A DNA stretch of 64,000 nt from PSRJ01 sp963825305 (GCA_963825305.1 CAWGTA010000007.1:682001-746000), one strand, 5' to 3'. Positions 24,720 through 33,713 are shown, counted from the stretch's first letter. Notes: generated by a model not told the origin, from the sequence alone. Numbers and translations: made by a program.

Positions 24720-26111
24720 ATGATCCGCCTATTTCGAGTATTTGTCCCGGTTGGCACGATCACGCTGTTGATCTCTGAGATCCTGCTGATCGCCTCGGCC
24801 TTTGTGTTGGCCCTCTTTCTAGTGTTGGAAGTCGACCCAACCGTCTTCCTGTTCTACGACGGAGGGTTGGCGCGGATCCTCCTGGTGCTCCTCAGTATCC
24901 TGTTGGGCCTGCATTTTCACGACTTGTATTCCCAATACTTTGTTAAGTCGCGGATCATACTGTTGCAGCAACTATGCCTGGTGATGGGTGTCGCCTTCCT
25001 GCTGCAAGGGTTTATCAGCTACCTCGATCCCAACCTGCGGGTCCCCATTAGCGTGATGCTGGTGGGCAGCGCCTTCGCGGTGACCGCGATATTCTGCTGG
25101 CGCCTGTTTTTCAGCACTTACGCCGTCCAGGTGGTGGGCCACGACCGGCTATTGCTGGTGGGCGGCAGCCCCTTACTTGAGGATATTGGGAAACACATCC
25201 AGGAGCATCCTGAAACCGGTCTCGCGGTGGTGGGCTATGTGGATGACGCCCACGAAATCGGGACGCCGCTGCCCGGTGGGAAGATGTTGGGGCGGGTGGA
25301 AGCCTTGCCTTCGATCGTGAGCGCCACCGAGCCGCACCGCATTGTGGTGGGGATGTTCGAGCGCCGCAACCGAATGCCGGTGGGCGAGTTGCTCGAAATG
25401 CGCTTCGCGGGTCATATCATCGAGGAGGTTGCCAGCACGTACGAGCGCGTTTGCGGCCGCGTGTGTCTCAAAGAGCTGCGGCCTTCGCAGTTAATTTTTT
25501 CAGGCGAGCTGGGGCCGCGCTCGCGGGACGTGGCCTTTCAGCGCATCATCAATAGCGTGATCGCCGGCGTTGGACTTCTGTTGGGCTTCCCCATCATGTT
25601 GCTGACCGCCCTGGCGGTGCGTCTCTCTTCGCCGGGACCAATACTGTACCGGCAGGTTCGTGTGGGGTTGGACGGCCAGCTCTTTACGGTGTATAAATTC
25701 CGCTCCATGCGCGCCGATGCCGAAGCCAGCACCGGAGCGGTGTGGGCTACGCGCGACGACCCGCGGGTGACGGCCGTGGGCCGGGTCATCCGCCGTATCC
25801 GTTTCGACGAGCTGCCGCAATTGTTCAATGTGATCAAAGGGGAGATGGCGATTGTGGGCCCGCGCCCCGAGCGGCCCGAATTCGTACAAGCGCTCTCTGA
25901 GCAGATTCCTTACTATCGCCAGCGGCATTGTGTCCGCCCGGGCATTACGGGCTGGGCGCAGATTAACCACAAATACGGCGATTCGCTGGAAGACACAATC
26001 ACCAAGCTCGAGTACGATCTCTTCTACATCAAAAACATGTCCCTGAGCCTGGATACGTACATTCTCTTTCACACCTTGAAAACCATGTTGTTAACGCGCG
26101 GCGCGCAGTAG
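24720..26111 (+). CDS. Polyprenyl glycosylphosphotransferase (exopolysaccharide initiation)
   Basis: 463 aa. Start ATG 24720 (MIRLFRVFVPVGT) is chosen because membrane helices begin there. Four N-terminal transmembrane segments (to about residue 125) precede a nucleotide-binding-like middle domain (HDRLLLVGGSPLLEDIGKHI). The C-terminal catalytic sugar-transferase domain contains KRIINSVIAGVG-like FQRIINSVIAGVGLLLGFPI, VYKFRSMRADAE, RRIRFDELPQLFNVIKGEM, GPRPERPEF and PGITGWAQIN. Such enzymes transfer a sugar-1-phosphate to undecaprenyl phosphate to start EPS synthesis. No other EPS genes follow. Confidence 0.92.
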   Translation: MIRLFRVFVPVGTITLLISEILLIASAFVLALFLVLEVDPTVFLFYDGGLARILLVLLSILLGLHFHDLYSQYFVKSRIILLQQLCLVMGVAFLLQGFISYLDPNLRVPISVMLVGSAFAVTAIFCWRLFFSTYAVQVVGHDRLLLVGGSPLLEDIGKHIQEHPETGLAVVGYVDDAHEIGTPLPGGKMLGRVEALPSIVSATEPHRIVVGMFERRNRMPVGELLEMRFAGHIIEEVASTYERVCGRVCLKELRPSQLIFSGELGPRSRDVAFQRIINSVIAGVGLLLGFPIMLLTALAVRLSSPGPILYRQVRVGLDGQLFTVYKFRSMRADAEASTGAVWATRDDPRVTAVGRVIRRIRFDELPQLFNVIKGEMAIVGPRPERPEFVQALSEQIPYYRQRHCVRPGITGWAQINHKYGDSLEDTITKLEYDLFYIKNMSLSLDTYILFHTLKTMLLTRGAQ

Positions 26112-26197
26112 AACTACGCCGTTTAGCCGTCGCCCATATCAAAAGCCAAGGGCGAGCCGCGGACCTTGCCCGGAAGGGCGCTTGTTATGATGAATGC

Positions 26198-27091
26198 ATG
26201 ATGTTTTCCCGCAGTTTGCTATTCTTTTTCCCAGCAGCCGTTCTGCTGGCGCAAAACCCTCCACCTACCGCCGTGAAGGCGACTGTTCCACCAGATAAGG
26301 TCGTGATCTCGGCTGGTGATATGAAGCTCACCGCGGCCCAGTTCGATTTGATTATCGATTCGCTTCCCGAGCAGTACCGCGTGACTGCGCGCGGCCCCGG
26401 ACGCAAAGAGTTCGGTCAGAATCTGGCGCGGATCCTGGTGCTGTCCCAGGAGGGCAAAAAGCGCAAGCTGGATGAGACGCCCGCCTATAAGGTAGAGGCC
26501 GAGTTCCAGCTGGAGAATTTTCTGGCCAGCAAGGTGTTTGCGGATATCAGCGCACAGACCAAAGTGTCCGACGCGGACTTGCAGAAATTCTACGACGCCC
26601 ACAAAACGGAGTATGAGCAGGTCCACGCCCGCCATATCCTGATCCATACCAAGCCGCTGTCTGCCGGACAGAAGGAACAGACTGACGCGGAAGCCCTGGC
26701 TAAGGTGCAGGAGCTCCGAAAGAAGATTGTAGACGGCGCCGATTTTGCCGCGGTGGCCTCCCAGGAGTCCGACGATGCCGGCTCCAAGGTCAAGGGCGGC
26801 GACCTGGGTACCTTCAAGCGCGGACAGATGGTGCCGCAGTTCGAGCAGGCCGCGTTCACGCTGAAAGTGGGCGAGTTGAGCGACCCGGTCAAGACGCAGT
26901 ACGGCTACCATCTGATCAAGGTGGAGTCGCGAGAAGCTAAGACCTTCGAGGAAGCCAAACCGGAGTTGGAAAAGCGCGTGGCTCCCGAGATGACGCAGAA
27001 GGTGGTCCAGGACCTGGAGAAGCAGGCCGGCGTGACGCTCGATCCGGAGTTCTTCGGTGCGCCCGCACCGGCACTAGCACCGGTCAAGTAG
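26198..27091 (+). CDS. Exported parvulin-type peptidylprolyl isomerase
   Basis: 297 aa. Signal peptide (MMFSRSLLFFFPAAVLLAQ), a SurA/PrsA-like N-terminal helical region (about 35-130), then one parvulin rotamase domain (about 145-245: ARHILIHTKPL, GADFAAVASQESDDAGSKVK, GGDLGTFKRGQMVPQFEQAA, TQYGYHLIKVE). It helps fold exported proteins in the periplasm. A small zinc-ribbon gene follows after 2 bp. A TATGAT at 26186-26191 sits only 7 bases before the ATG, which would make a leaderless message if used. Confidence 0.92.
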   Translation: MMFSRSLLFFFPAAVLLAQNPPPTAVKATVPPDKVVISAGDMKLTAAQFDLIIDSLPEQYRVTARGPGRKEFGQNLARILVLSQEGKKRKLDETPAYKVEAEFQLENFLASKVFADISAQTKVSDADLQKFYDAHKTEYEQVHARHILIHTKPLSAGQKEQTDAEALAKVQELRKKIVDGADFAAVASQESDDAGSKVKGGDLGTFKRGQMVPQFEQAAFTLKVGELSDPVKTQYGYHLIKVESREAKTFEEAKPELEKRVAPEMTQKVVQDLEKQAGVTLDPEFFGAPAPALAPVK

Positions 27092-27093
27092 CG

Positions 27094-27417
27094 ATGCAGG
27101 CCCGCAAGCTGGAAATGGCCTGCCCGGTTTGCGCCTCGCCGGATGTGGTCTACACATGTACTCCCGATTGCTGCTTCAACCACGCCTGCAGCAGTTGCGG
27201 CGCTACGTTTGAGCCGGAGACTACGGCTACCGGAAAGACCATTTCCGCGATTACAGTTCCCGATCCTTTGCCGGATGCTTCGGACCCCACCGTGGCATGC
27301 GCGAAGTGCTACGCCACCGCGGTGTACCTGATTGGCGGCGGCGAGCTGGCCTGCGCCAAGTGCGGGTCTGTGCTGGCGATGGAAATGACTGAGGTGTGGC
27401 GCCCTTCGGTTAATTGA
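27094..27417 (+). CDS. Small zinc-ribbon protein, 107 aa
   Basis: Unrecognised family with three or four CxxC knuckles: CPVCASPDVVYTC, HACSSCGATF, VACAKCYATAVY, LACAKCGSVL. These form probably two zinc ribbons. No signal peptide. It starts 2 bp after the isomerase stop and so shares its transcript; a strong intrinsic terminator follows at 27526-27555. Confidence 0.7.
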   Translation: MQARKLEMACPVCASPDVVYTCTPDCCFNHACSSCGATFEPETTATGKTISAITVPDPLPDASDPTVACAKCYATAVYLIGGGELACAKCGSVLAMEMTEVWRPSVN

Positions 27418-27525
27418 GGTATATTGATGGTGACGTGGATTGATTTAAGGGTTTTTGTCTGCCCTGCTAATTGCAACCACGAAAAAAAGTGCTAAAGGCG
27501 AGTCGGTCTGCTCCAAAGGATTTCG

Positions 27526-27555
27526 ACCCTGGCGCCTTGGGCCCCAGGGTTTTTT
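27526..27555 (+). terminator. Rho-independent terminator (or attenuator)
   Basis: ACCCTGG (27526-27532) pairs with CCAGGGT (27544-27550), followed by TTTTTT to 27555. It lies 109 bp past the zinc-ribbon gene and 41 bp before the next ATG, so it either ends the isomerase operon or controls the downstream gene. Confidence 0.75.
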
Positions 27556-27595
27556 GCGTTTTGGACATACCGCCGCCGGATGCTGGAGGTTGGAA

Positions 27596-27985
27596 ATGAG
27601 CGTCCCGGCTAGTGAAGTTCCCACACCCTCGCTTTCGAGTTGTGAAGGCGATTTGGTTTCCGTTTCGATCGATGTGGTTGCGCGCGATTTGGAAGCGCTG
27701 CTGGAAGCGCTGGCGCGCGTTGATTTTCCCATCAACCCGCAGATCTATCATGATGCAGAGGTGGTTTACCAGTATAGCGACGGGCACGAGGAGACCGAGT
27801 CCACCACTCTGATTGAGTTTCCGGCCTATGCAGAGCGTCTAAGAGAAGTCCGCGAGGCTCTGGCCGCGTCCGGATTCGACCCGGGTTGCGTTTCAGCGAC
27901 CGGCATGTGGGAGGAGCTCCACGCCGAACGGGCTTCCCGACGGCGGAATAAGAACGTCGGCATGAGTGCCGACGCTGCAGGCTGA
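27596..27985 (+). CDS. Conserved-looking hypothetical protein, 129 aa
   Basis: Start ATG 27596 is chosen because GGAGGT lies 8 bases upstream; the longer frame would run through the terminator. The N-terminal half resembles a small alpha/beta ACT-like or regulatory fold (LVSVSIDVVARDLEALLEAL, FPINPQIYHDAEVVYQYSDG) but I cannot assign a family. The last residues (MSADAAG) are read from a family C repeat fragment, so the natural C-terminus may be shorter. Soluble, no signal. Confidence 0.6.
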   Translation: MSVPASEVPTPSLSSCEGDLVSVSIDVVARDLEALLEALARVDFPINPQIYHDAEVVYQYSDGHEETESTTLIEFPAYAERLREVREALAASGFDPGCVSATGMWEELHAERASRRRNKNVGMSADAAG

Positions 27986-28000
27986 AGCCTGCGCCACTAA
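27970..28000. repeat. Family C hairpin fragment
   Basis: GACGCTGCAGGCTGAAGCCT followed by GCGCCAC: a CAGGCTGAAGCCTG stem with the GCGCCAC edge seen in other family C elements. It lies between two convergent genes. Confidence 0.45.
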
Positions 28001-28004
28001 CAAC

Positions 28005-28664
28005 TTACCAGCCGTAGCGTTCTTCGGTCCACGGGTCGCCACGCATGTGATAGCCGTTGGCTTCCCAGAAACCGGGACGGTCGCTTTCCAGCAACTCCAC
28101 GCCGGACACCCACTTGGCGCTCTTCCAGGCGTACAGACGGGGGACGATGAGCCGCGCCGGCCCGCCGTGCTCGGTCGAAATGGGTTCGCCGTCGTGTCGC
28201 AGGGCGACTAACGCATCTTCGGCCGCAAAGTCGGCGAGCGGCAGGTTGGTAGTCCAGCCGCGGTCGTAGCCGTGGACCAGCACGTAACGCGCTTCCGGGC
28301 GCGCGCCTCCGGCCCGTTCCAGCAACTCGCGCGTGGCGACGCCCTCCCACAGGTTGCTCAGCCGCGACCAGCGGGTGACGCAATGAAAATCGGAGAAGAC
28401 CCTCACGCGTGGCAATGCTTCGAATTCGCGCCAGTTCCACTCGACGGTCTTCCCGGTGAGGCCGCCAATGCGAAAGCGCCAATTCTCGAGATCGACTGCG
28501 GGTGGACCGCTGGCGTCCAATACAGGCCACTTCTTGGTCCGCGACTGGCCGGGAGGAACGCGTGTCTCGCGCTGCGTGTCGGGGCTGATAATTATGCCGG
28601 CGGGAAGATCGTCAGGCGCAAGAATTTCATCTCCCTGAGTCTTGCTTTGATCCATTCCGAACAT
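28005..28664 (-). CDS. Sulfite-oxidase-fold molybdopterin protein (YedY/MsrP-like), cytoplasmic
   Basis: 219 aa of the oxidoreductase molybdopterin-binding family. The Mo-ligand cysteine is in FSDFHCVTRWS (about residue 95). Other family blocks: GLTGKTVEWNWREFEALPRV, WEGVATRELLERAG, HGYDRGWTTNLPLADFAAED, HGGPARLIVPRLYAWKSAKWVSGVELL as consecutive stretches, and the conserved C-terminal EERYGW. Unlike MsrP there is no Tat signal, so it should act in the cytoplasm. Partner and substrate are unknown. Confidence 0.88.
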   Translation of the reverse strand: MFGMDQSKTQGDEILAPDDLPAGIIISPDTQRETRVPPGQSRTKKWPVLDASGPPAVDLENWRFRIGGLTGKTVEWNWREFEALPRVRVFSDFHCVTRWSRLSNLWEGVATRELLERAGGARPEARYVLVHGYDRGWTTNLPLADFAAEDALVALRHDGEPISTEHGGPARLIVPRLYAWKSAKWVSGVELLESDRPGFWEANGYHMRGDPWTEERYGW

Positions 28665-28799
28665 GCCGTTTCCATTCTACCTACGGTGTAATGCTCGCGG
28701 TTTACATTTGCCAGTACTAAATACTCAAGAATTCGGCGTTACAGCGAGTTGAAATTACGGCATAATACCAAGCAAGGGTACTCGTGTATTTTGGCGAAC

Positions 28800-30065
28800 A
28801 TGGGTACGGCAGGTGCTCGTCGGGTGACGGTGATTTTCAAAACGGTCTCCGGTTGTAATGCAGGCTACCCACTCCTGCTGACTGCGGCCATTCTCGTCGC
28901 CATTCCGGCGCAAGCGCAGACAGTGCTTCCCGGCGGTATGTTCCGCTTGTTTACTTCCGATGCCGCGATTCTGGAATCGCAAGAGAGCCGGAAGGATCTG
29001 CCGTGCACGGTCACTCCGACCAAGCCATCGCTGGGTTTCGATCTCAAATTCCATTCGGGATACGAAGTCAGCATCCCGTTGCGGGAACTCTCGGGCGATG
29101 GAAACCAGTTGACCATGATCTTTCGTGTGATTCCGGACCTTCATCCGGATGAGCCGGTCTTCCTTTCGCAGCGGGTGTCGGTGCCCGAAATCGATGCGGA
29201 TGCCAAAGGAGATGCCTATCTGCAAGGGACGTTTCTGGTGGGCGAGGGAAAATACCACGTCGACTGGCTGATGCGCGACCGTGCCGAGCAGGTCTGCTCC
29301 TCCAATTGGCAGATCGAAGCCGCCCTGCCCTCCAAGGATAAGGACATGGCGCTTGATATCGTGGCGAGCGCGGTGCTGCCCGCCGATACGGAGCCCTTCA
29401 AGGAGGAGCCGCCAGTGGAGCGCGCGCAGGTCGACACACCGCTGAACGTGAAGGTGATGGTGAATTTCGCTCCCCAGAATGCCCTGTCGGCCACCCTACA
29501 GCCCCTGGATACCAACGCCCTCATTTCCATCTTAAGGAACATGGCGCGTGAGCCGCGCATCGGCAAGTTTTCCATCGTGGCTTTTAATATGCAGGAGCAG
29601 CGCGTGATCTACCGCCAGGAGGGGGCTTCGCAGATCGATTTCCCGGCGCTCGGCGAGGCGCTGCGTTCCATCAACCTGGGCACCGTGGATTTGAAGCGGC
29701 TGGGGCAAAAGCACGGCGACACCGAATTCCTGACGAACCTGATCAGCCACGAGATTAAGGACGATCAGGAAAAGCCGGACGCGGTGATCATCGCCGGTCC
29801 GAAGGTGATGCTCGACGACTCGGTATCGCAGGAGTCGCTCAAGCAGATCGGCGAACTGGCGTACCCGGTCTTCTACATGAACTACAACCTCAATCCGCAG
29901 GCGGTCCCGTGGCGCGATGCCATCGGCAACGCGGTGAAGTATCTGAAGGGCGCGGAATATACAATCACCCGGCCGCGCGATCTGTTCTTTGCATGGACCG
30001 AGATCATCGGCCGTATTGTAAAATCTAAGTTCGGGAGGACGGCAACAAGCGCGTCCTTGCCATAA
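28800..30065 (+). CDS. Exported protein with VWA-like domain
   Basis: About 421 aa from ATG 28800; an upstream in-frame start at 28749 is also possible. A hydrophobic signal (YPLLLTAAILVAIPAQAQ) is internal to the N-terminus. The middle part is beta-rich (GYEVSIPLRELSGDGNQLTM). The C-terminal half (about 215-395) resembles the von Willebrand A-like domain of acidobacterial secreted proteins (LISILRNMAREPRIGKFSIV, KPDAVIIAGPKV), but I do not see a MIDAS DxSxS motif. It ends 3 bp before the methyltransferase gene. Confidence 0.6.
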   Translation: MGTAGARRVTVIFKTVSGCNAGYPLLLTAAILVAIPAQAQTVLPGGMFRLFTSDAAILESQESRKDLPCTVTPTKPSLGFDLKFHSGYEVSIPLRELSGDGNQLTMIFRVIPDLHPDEPVFLSQRVSVPEIDADAKGDAYLQGTFLVGEGKYHVDWLMRDRAEQVCSSNWQIEAALPSKDKDMALDIVASAVLPADTEPFKEEPPVERAQVDTPLNVKVMVNFAPQNALSATLQPLDTNALISILRNMAREPRIGKFSIVAFNMQEQRVIYRQEGASQIDFPALGEALRSINLGTVDLKRLGQKHGDTEFLTNLISHEIKDDQEKPDAVIIAGPKVMLDDSVSQESLKQIGELAYPVFYMNYNLNPQAVPWRDAIGNAVKYLKGAEYTITRPRDLFFAWTEIIGRIVKSKFGRTATSASLP

Positions 30066-30068
30066 CCC

Positions 30069-30620
30069 ATGCAAGCAGCTCCCATCGCGCTGGCAGTCGT
30101 CCTATCCTCCTTTTCCGCTTTTGCACAACAGTTTGGTGGCGCCGAGAATCTGGCGCCCTACATCCCTACACCGCAAATCCTGGTGGAACGGATGCTGGAA
30201 GCCGGGCATGTGAAACCGGGCGACGTGGTGTATGACCTCGGCAGCGGAGACGGCCGGATCGTGATCACGGCCGCGCAGAAGTTCGGCGCGAAGGGAGTCG
30301 GGGTGGAGATTCGAGCCGACCTGTGCCGCATTGCCACCGAGAAGATCAAGTCGCTGGGATTGGACGACCGTGTCCGCATGGTGCAAGGCAATGCCCTGCG
30401 CGTGGATCTGAGCGGCGCCGATGTAGTGACCCTGTTCCTGCTCACCAGCTCCAACGAACTGGTGAAGCCGAACCTCGAGAAGTACCTGAAACCGGGAGCG
30501 CGCGTTGTGTCCAACGAATTCCCGATCAAGGGCTGGCGGCCGGTTGAGACAGTGCGCATGACGACCGGCTCCTCCATGCAGCACACCATCTACGTGTACG
30601 AGATCGGGCGGACGAAGTAA
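30069..30620 (+). CDS. Exported class I SAM methyltransferase-like protein
   Basis: 183 aa. MQAAPIALAVVLSSFSAFAQ is a good signal peptide, then a Rossmann-fold methyltransferase: motif I VYDLGSGDGRIVITAAQ (about 56-72), acidic strand end VGVEIRADLC, VRMVQGNALRVDL, and VVTLFLLTSSNELVKPNL. The pattern resembles the FAM173/ATPSCKMT-like lysine methyltransferase family. Export is odd because SAM is cytoplasmic; the leader may instead be a membrane anchor. It is coupled to the VWA-like gene upstream (3-bp gap). Confidence 0.8.
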   Translation: MQAAPIALAVVLSSFSAFAQQFGGAENLAPYIPTPQILVERMLEAGHVKPGDVVYDLGSGDGRIVITAAQKFGAKGVGVEIRADLCRIATEKIKSLGLDDRVRMVQGNALRVDLSGADVVTLFLLTSSNELVKPNLEKYLKPGARVVSNEFPIKGWRPVETVRMTTGSSMQHTIYVYEIGRTK

Positions 30621-30678
30621 ACCGCAGTGATCCCAAACGCCATCGGCCAATAACTAAGCGGCCCACTTCAGGCTATCC

Positions 30679-30726
30679 GTGCCGGCGACAAAGATCGCCA
30701 GCGCTACGTAACGGTGACGCCGGTGG
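30679..30726. repeat. Family B palindromic repeat, copy 5
   Basis: GTGCCGGCGACAAAGATCGC followed by CAGCGCTACGTAACGG, nearly identical to the first half of copy 4. It runs directly into the family C element that starts at 30723. Confidence 0.6.
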
Positions 30727-30807
30727 GGCAGCCCTTCCGGGCTGCCGCCGCGCTTCCGCGCGGCGCGCCGGGTCGAAGCCCGGCGGCAGGCTGAAAAGCC
30801 TGCCCCA
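30723..30807. repeat. Family C compound hairpin, 85 bp
   Basis: GTGGGGCAGCCCTTCCGGGC starts and GGCTGAAAAGCCTGCCCCAC ends the element, with inner stems GCAGCCCTTCCGGGCTGC and CGCGCTTCCGCGCG. The same modules occur in reverse order at 44069-44156. It ends at the stop codon of the CCA-adding enzyme gene. Confidence 0.8.
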
Positions 30808-32115
30808 CTATCGCCCGCGGCGGATGTTCATGGGAGCTTCCACAACCGGCGGAGGGGGCTCCGGTGGCGGCACCGGCTTCTTTGGGCGCCGGTCCAGGCG
30901 GTTGGTGATGAACTCTTCCCGTGCCTTCTTGGCCTTGGGGCCGGCCTTGCCGTCCACCGCCGCCCATTCTTCGGGAGTGACCTCCAGCAGGAGGGGCACG
31001 TATTTCTGAAAATAGTTGCGCAGACGCTCCTGCACCGGCTTGAGAGCCGAGTGGTACATCAGGAACAGGATCTCGTCCGGCTCGGCTTTCGCCACCAGGA
31101 AATACACATGGGAGGGCTTGCGAATGCGGGCCGAGCGGAGCGCCGTTTCCAGTTTCTTCGCCCGAGCCGGCAACTTCTGCCACAGGTCGACGTCAGGTTT
31201 GCGCAACTCGGTGGCTTTGATGAGGGCCTGCTCCTCTTTAGCCGATAGTTTCTCGGTCAACGCGTACAGGCACGGACCACGGCGCGCGCTGCGGAAGCGA
31301 GGCTCGTCGGGAACGATGCGCGCGATTTTTTCGAACTTGGCAAGTCCCGGCAAATTCAATTTGGGACCGGCCAGCGCGGGCGAAAAGAGACTCAGCAAGC
31401 CGGTAGCTTCGATGGCGCGCAGAATCTCCGCTGGAGTGTCTTCCACCGCGATGTGCTTCAATTCTTCGCCGAGGGCCCGTGCGGGGATGAGCTTCTCCAC
31501 TTCGGATTCGCGAGCGTTGGCCACCTGCATCTGGGTGCGCTCTTCCACGGCAAAGCCGAGCCGTATACTGAAGCGGATCACTCGCAGCAGTCGTGATGGA
31601 TCATCGTAGAAACCGTAAGGGCTGGTCAGCCGCAACTCGCGGCGCTGGATGTCCGCCAGCCCATTCATGGGATCCAGCAGCAGCCCGCGCGACGCCCGGT
31701 TGAGGGAGAGGGCGATGGCGTTGCAGGTAAAGTCGCGGCCGCGCAGGTCCTCTTGAATCGTGGCGGGCACCACTTGCGGCTTGGCCCCGCTGCGCGCGTA
31801 TTTCTCCTGGCGCGACATGGCGATCTGCATGGTGACGCCCGAGGCCAGCAACAACTCCGTGGACTTGCGGTTCTCGTCTTGCGACACCACGCGGGCACCG
31901 GTGCGCTCGACGACCGCCTTGGCGACCTTCAGCGCGTTGCCTTCGACGGCAAAATCGAGATCGCGGATGCGAAACCCGGCCAGCATATCGCGCATCGCGC
32001 CGCCCGTCAGGAATAGATTGACGTTGGCCGGCGCGGCCGCCGCCTGCACTTCTTCTACCGCGCGGCTCTGCTCCGTGCTCAGATGGCTTTCGAGCATGAA
32101 GATGTAATCGCTCAT
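30808..32115 (-). CDS. CCA tRNA nucleotidyltransferase / poly(A) polymerase family
   Basis: 435 aa class II nucleotidyltransferase. Catalytic head: LFLTGGAMRDMLAGFRIRDLDFAVEG, where the two Asp residues bind metal. Then TARV-like region, RGRDFTCNAIAL, LLDPMNGLADIQRRELR and DDPSRLLRVIRFSIRLGF. The C-terminal part is helical, with a Pro-rich tail (KKPVPPPEPPPPVVE). It adds or repairs the CCA end of tRNA, or polyadenylates RNA; these activities cannot be separated by sequence alone. It is upstream-adjacent to xerD on the same strand with 57 bp between. Confidence 0.88.
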   Translation of the reverse strand: MSDYIFMLESHLSTEQSRAVEEVQAAAAPANVNLFLTGGAMRDMLAGFRIRDLDFAVEGNALKVAKAVVERTGARVVSQDENRKSTELLLASGVTMQIAMSRQEKYARSGAKPQVVPATIQEDLRGRDFTCNAIALSLNRASRGLLLDPMNGLADIQRRELRLTSPYGFYDDPSRLLRVIRFSIRLGFAVEERTQMQVANARESEVEKLIPARALGEELKHIAVEDTPAEILRAIEATGLLSLFSPALAGPKLNLPGLAKFEKIARIVPDEPRFRSARRGPCLYALTEKLSAKEEQALIKATELRKPDVDLWQKLPARAKKLETALRSARIRKPSHVYFLVAKAEPDEILFLMYHSALKPVQERLRNYFQKYVPLLLEVTPEEWAAVDGKAGPKAKKAREEFITNRLDRRPKKPVPPPEPPPPVVEAPMNIRRGR

Positions 32116-32172
32116 CGCAACCGCTTTCGACCTGCTGACGTTCGAATGCCCGGACCCACCCGGGCCGTTCCC

Positions 32173-33069
32173 TCAAGCCCGGGGGTGGTGTTTCTCTACC
32201 GTTTGCCGAAGTCTCGACCGGACCACATGGGTATAAATCTGGGTGGTCGAAATATCGGAGTGCCCTAGCATCGCCTGCACGCTGCGCAGGTCGGCGCCGC
32301 CTTCCAACAGGTGGGTGGCGAAGCTGTGGCGCAGCACATGGGGCGTGATCCCGTGAAACATTCCAGCGCGCTTGCCATACTCGGTCAGAAGTTTCCAAAA
32401 GGCCTGGCGCGTCATGCACGTTCCGCGCGCCGTCAGAAAGAGGTACCGGCTGGCACGGCCTTTCAGCAGCGCTCTCCGGCCATCGTTCAGATATTCGCGG
32501 ACCGACTGGATGGCTTCCTTCCCCACCGGCACCAGGCGCTGCTTGTTCCCTTTTCCGGTGGTCCGCAACACCCCCATCTCCAGATTGAGGTCACTCATCC
32601 CGAGGCGGCACAATTCCGAGACGCGCAGTCCGCTGGCATACAGCAGCTCCAACATGGCCCGGTCGCGCAAACCGGTGGGACGGGCTCTGTCCGGCAGCGC
32701 AATCAATCGCTCAATCTGTTCCAGATTCAAGAACTTGGGGATGGTCTGCCACATCTTAGGAGTGCGCAGATGCTCGGACGGATCGTTGGCGATAGTCCCC
32801 TCGCGCAGCAGGAAGCCGAAGAGCCCGCGGAGGGTGGTTACATGCCGCGCGACCGATCGGCTGCCCAGCCCGGACCCGTACAAATGGTCCAGATAGGCGC
32901 GCAACGCTTCTGTCCCGGGAAGTGCCAGAGAGCCCTTCAGGAATTTATTAAACCTTTCCAAATCAGAGGAGTATGCCTCTATTGAATGTTCAGCCAAGCC
33001 TTTTTCCAGGCGGCAAAAGTTTAGAAACGCGGCAATCGGGTTAGCTAAATCGAGCGAATCCGCCGTCAC
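32173..33069 (-). CDS. xerD: Tyrosine site-specific recombinase XerD/XerC
   Basis: 298 aa, GTG start, standard Xer length. N-terminal SAM-like core-binding domain (FLNFCRLEKGLAEHSIEAYS) and C-terminal catalytic domain with Arg in ASGLRVSELCRL, Lys in TGKGNKQRLVP, HxxR in TPHVLRHSFATHLLEGG, His in MLGHSDISTTQIYTHV with the nucleophile Tyr. It resolves chromosome dimers at dif during division. XerD rather than XerC is suggested by HSFATHLLEGGADLRSVQ, but this is not decisive. No dif-like site was recognised in the window. Confidence 0.92.
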   Translation of the reverse strand: MTADSLDLANPIAAFLNFCRLEKGLAEHSIEAYSSDLERFNKFLKGSLALPGTEALRAYLDHLYGSGLGSRSVARHVTTLRGLFGFLLREGTIANDPSEHLRTPKMWQTIPKFLNLEQIERLIALPDRARPTGLRDRAMLELLYASGLRVSELCRLGMSDLNLEMGVLRTTGKGNKQRLVPVGKEAIQSVREYLNDGRRALLKGRASRYLFLTARGTCMTRQAFWKLLTEYGKRAGMFHGITPHVLRHSFATHLLEGGADLRSVQAMLGHSDISTTQIYTHVVRSRLRQTVEKHHPRA

Positions 33070-33143
33070 CTCTCCGGGCCTCGTGCCAATGATACAATAA
33101 GCCGCTAAATGTTTGAAACATTAGTTCCAAAATGAGGTAGGGC

Positions 33144-33632
33144 TTGGCCGGTTCCACTACCAAGAAGGCCGTGATCCAGCGTTTCGACAAGGAGGCCCTC
33201 TCGGGCTACGTCCATCCGCTGTCTTATCTGCAGCTTACGGGCGTCGAGCTGCTTTCGGCACAAGGCAACGTGGCGACCATCCCCTACGAGGAAATCAAAA
33301 CCATATCGTTCGTCCGGGATTTTGAAAGTAGCGCCGACGCCGACGCTGCCCGCCGCGTCTTCAACACCCGGCCCAAGATGGAAGGCCTGTGGATGAGCTT
33401 TCAGTTTCGCGATGGGGACGTGATGGAGGGAGTGATGCCAAACAACCTGCTGCCGCTCGAGGCTCACGGTTTCACGATCATCCCGCCGGACCCCTACAGC
33501 AATCACCAGCGAGTTTTCATTCCCCGGATGGCGCTGCGGGCGGCGGAGGTTCTCGGGGTAGTGGGCAGCCCATTGAAGAAGAGAAAACCCAAGGCGGCCG
33601 CCAAGGAGCAAATCGGATTGTTCGAGGAGTGA
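33144..33632 (+). CDS. Conserved hypothetical protein, 162 aa
   Basis: TTG start at 33144 with GAGGTAG just upstream. Soluble, beta-rich protein; blocks such as VIQRFDKEALSGYVHPLSYL, IPYEEIKTISFVRDFE and FQFRDGDVMEGVMPNNLL look like a PilZ-like or small beta-barrel domain that reads as a regulatory protein. The C-terminus is basic (KKRKPKAAAKEQ). I recognise the style from acidobacterial genomes but not a function. It is divergent from xerD. Confidence 0.65.
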   Translation: MAGSTTKKAVIQRFDKEALSGYVHPLSYLQLTGVELLSAQGNVATIPYEEIKTISFVRDFESSADADAARRVFNTRPKMEGLWMSFQFRDGDVMEGVMPNNLLPLEAHGFTIIPPDPYSNHQRVFIPRMALRAAEVLGVVGSPLKKRKPKAAAKEQIGLFEE

Positions 33633-33713
33633 CTTGGGCTTTGCGTGATTGGATCGCGGTTCTACGCGCGCTATAATTTGGTTTAACATCAAAGACTCTT
33701 GTTTGGAGGTTTT

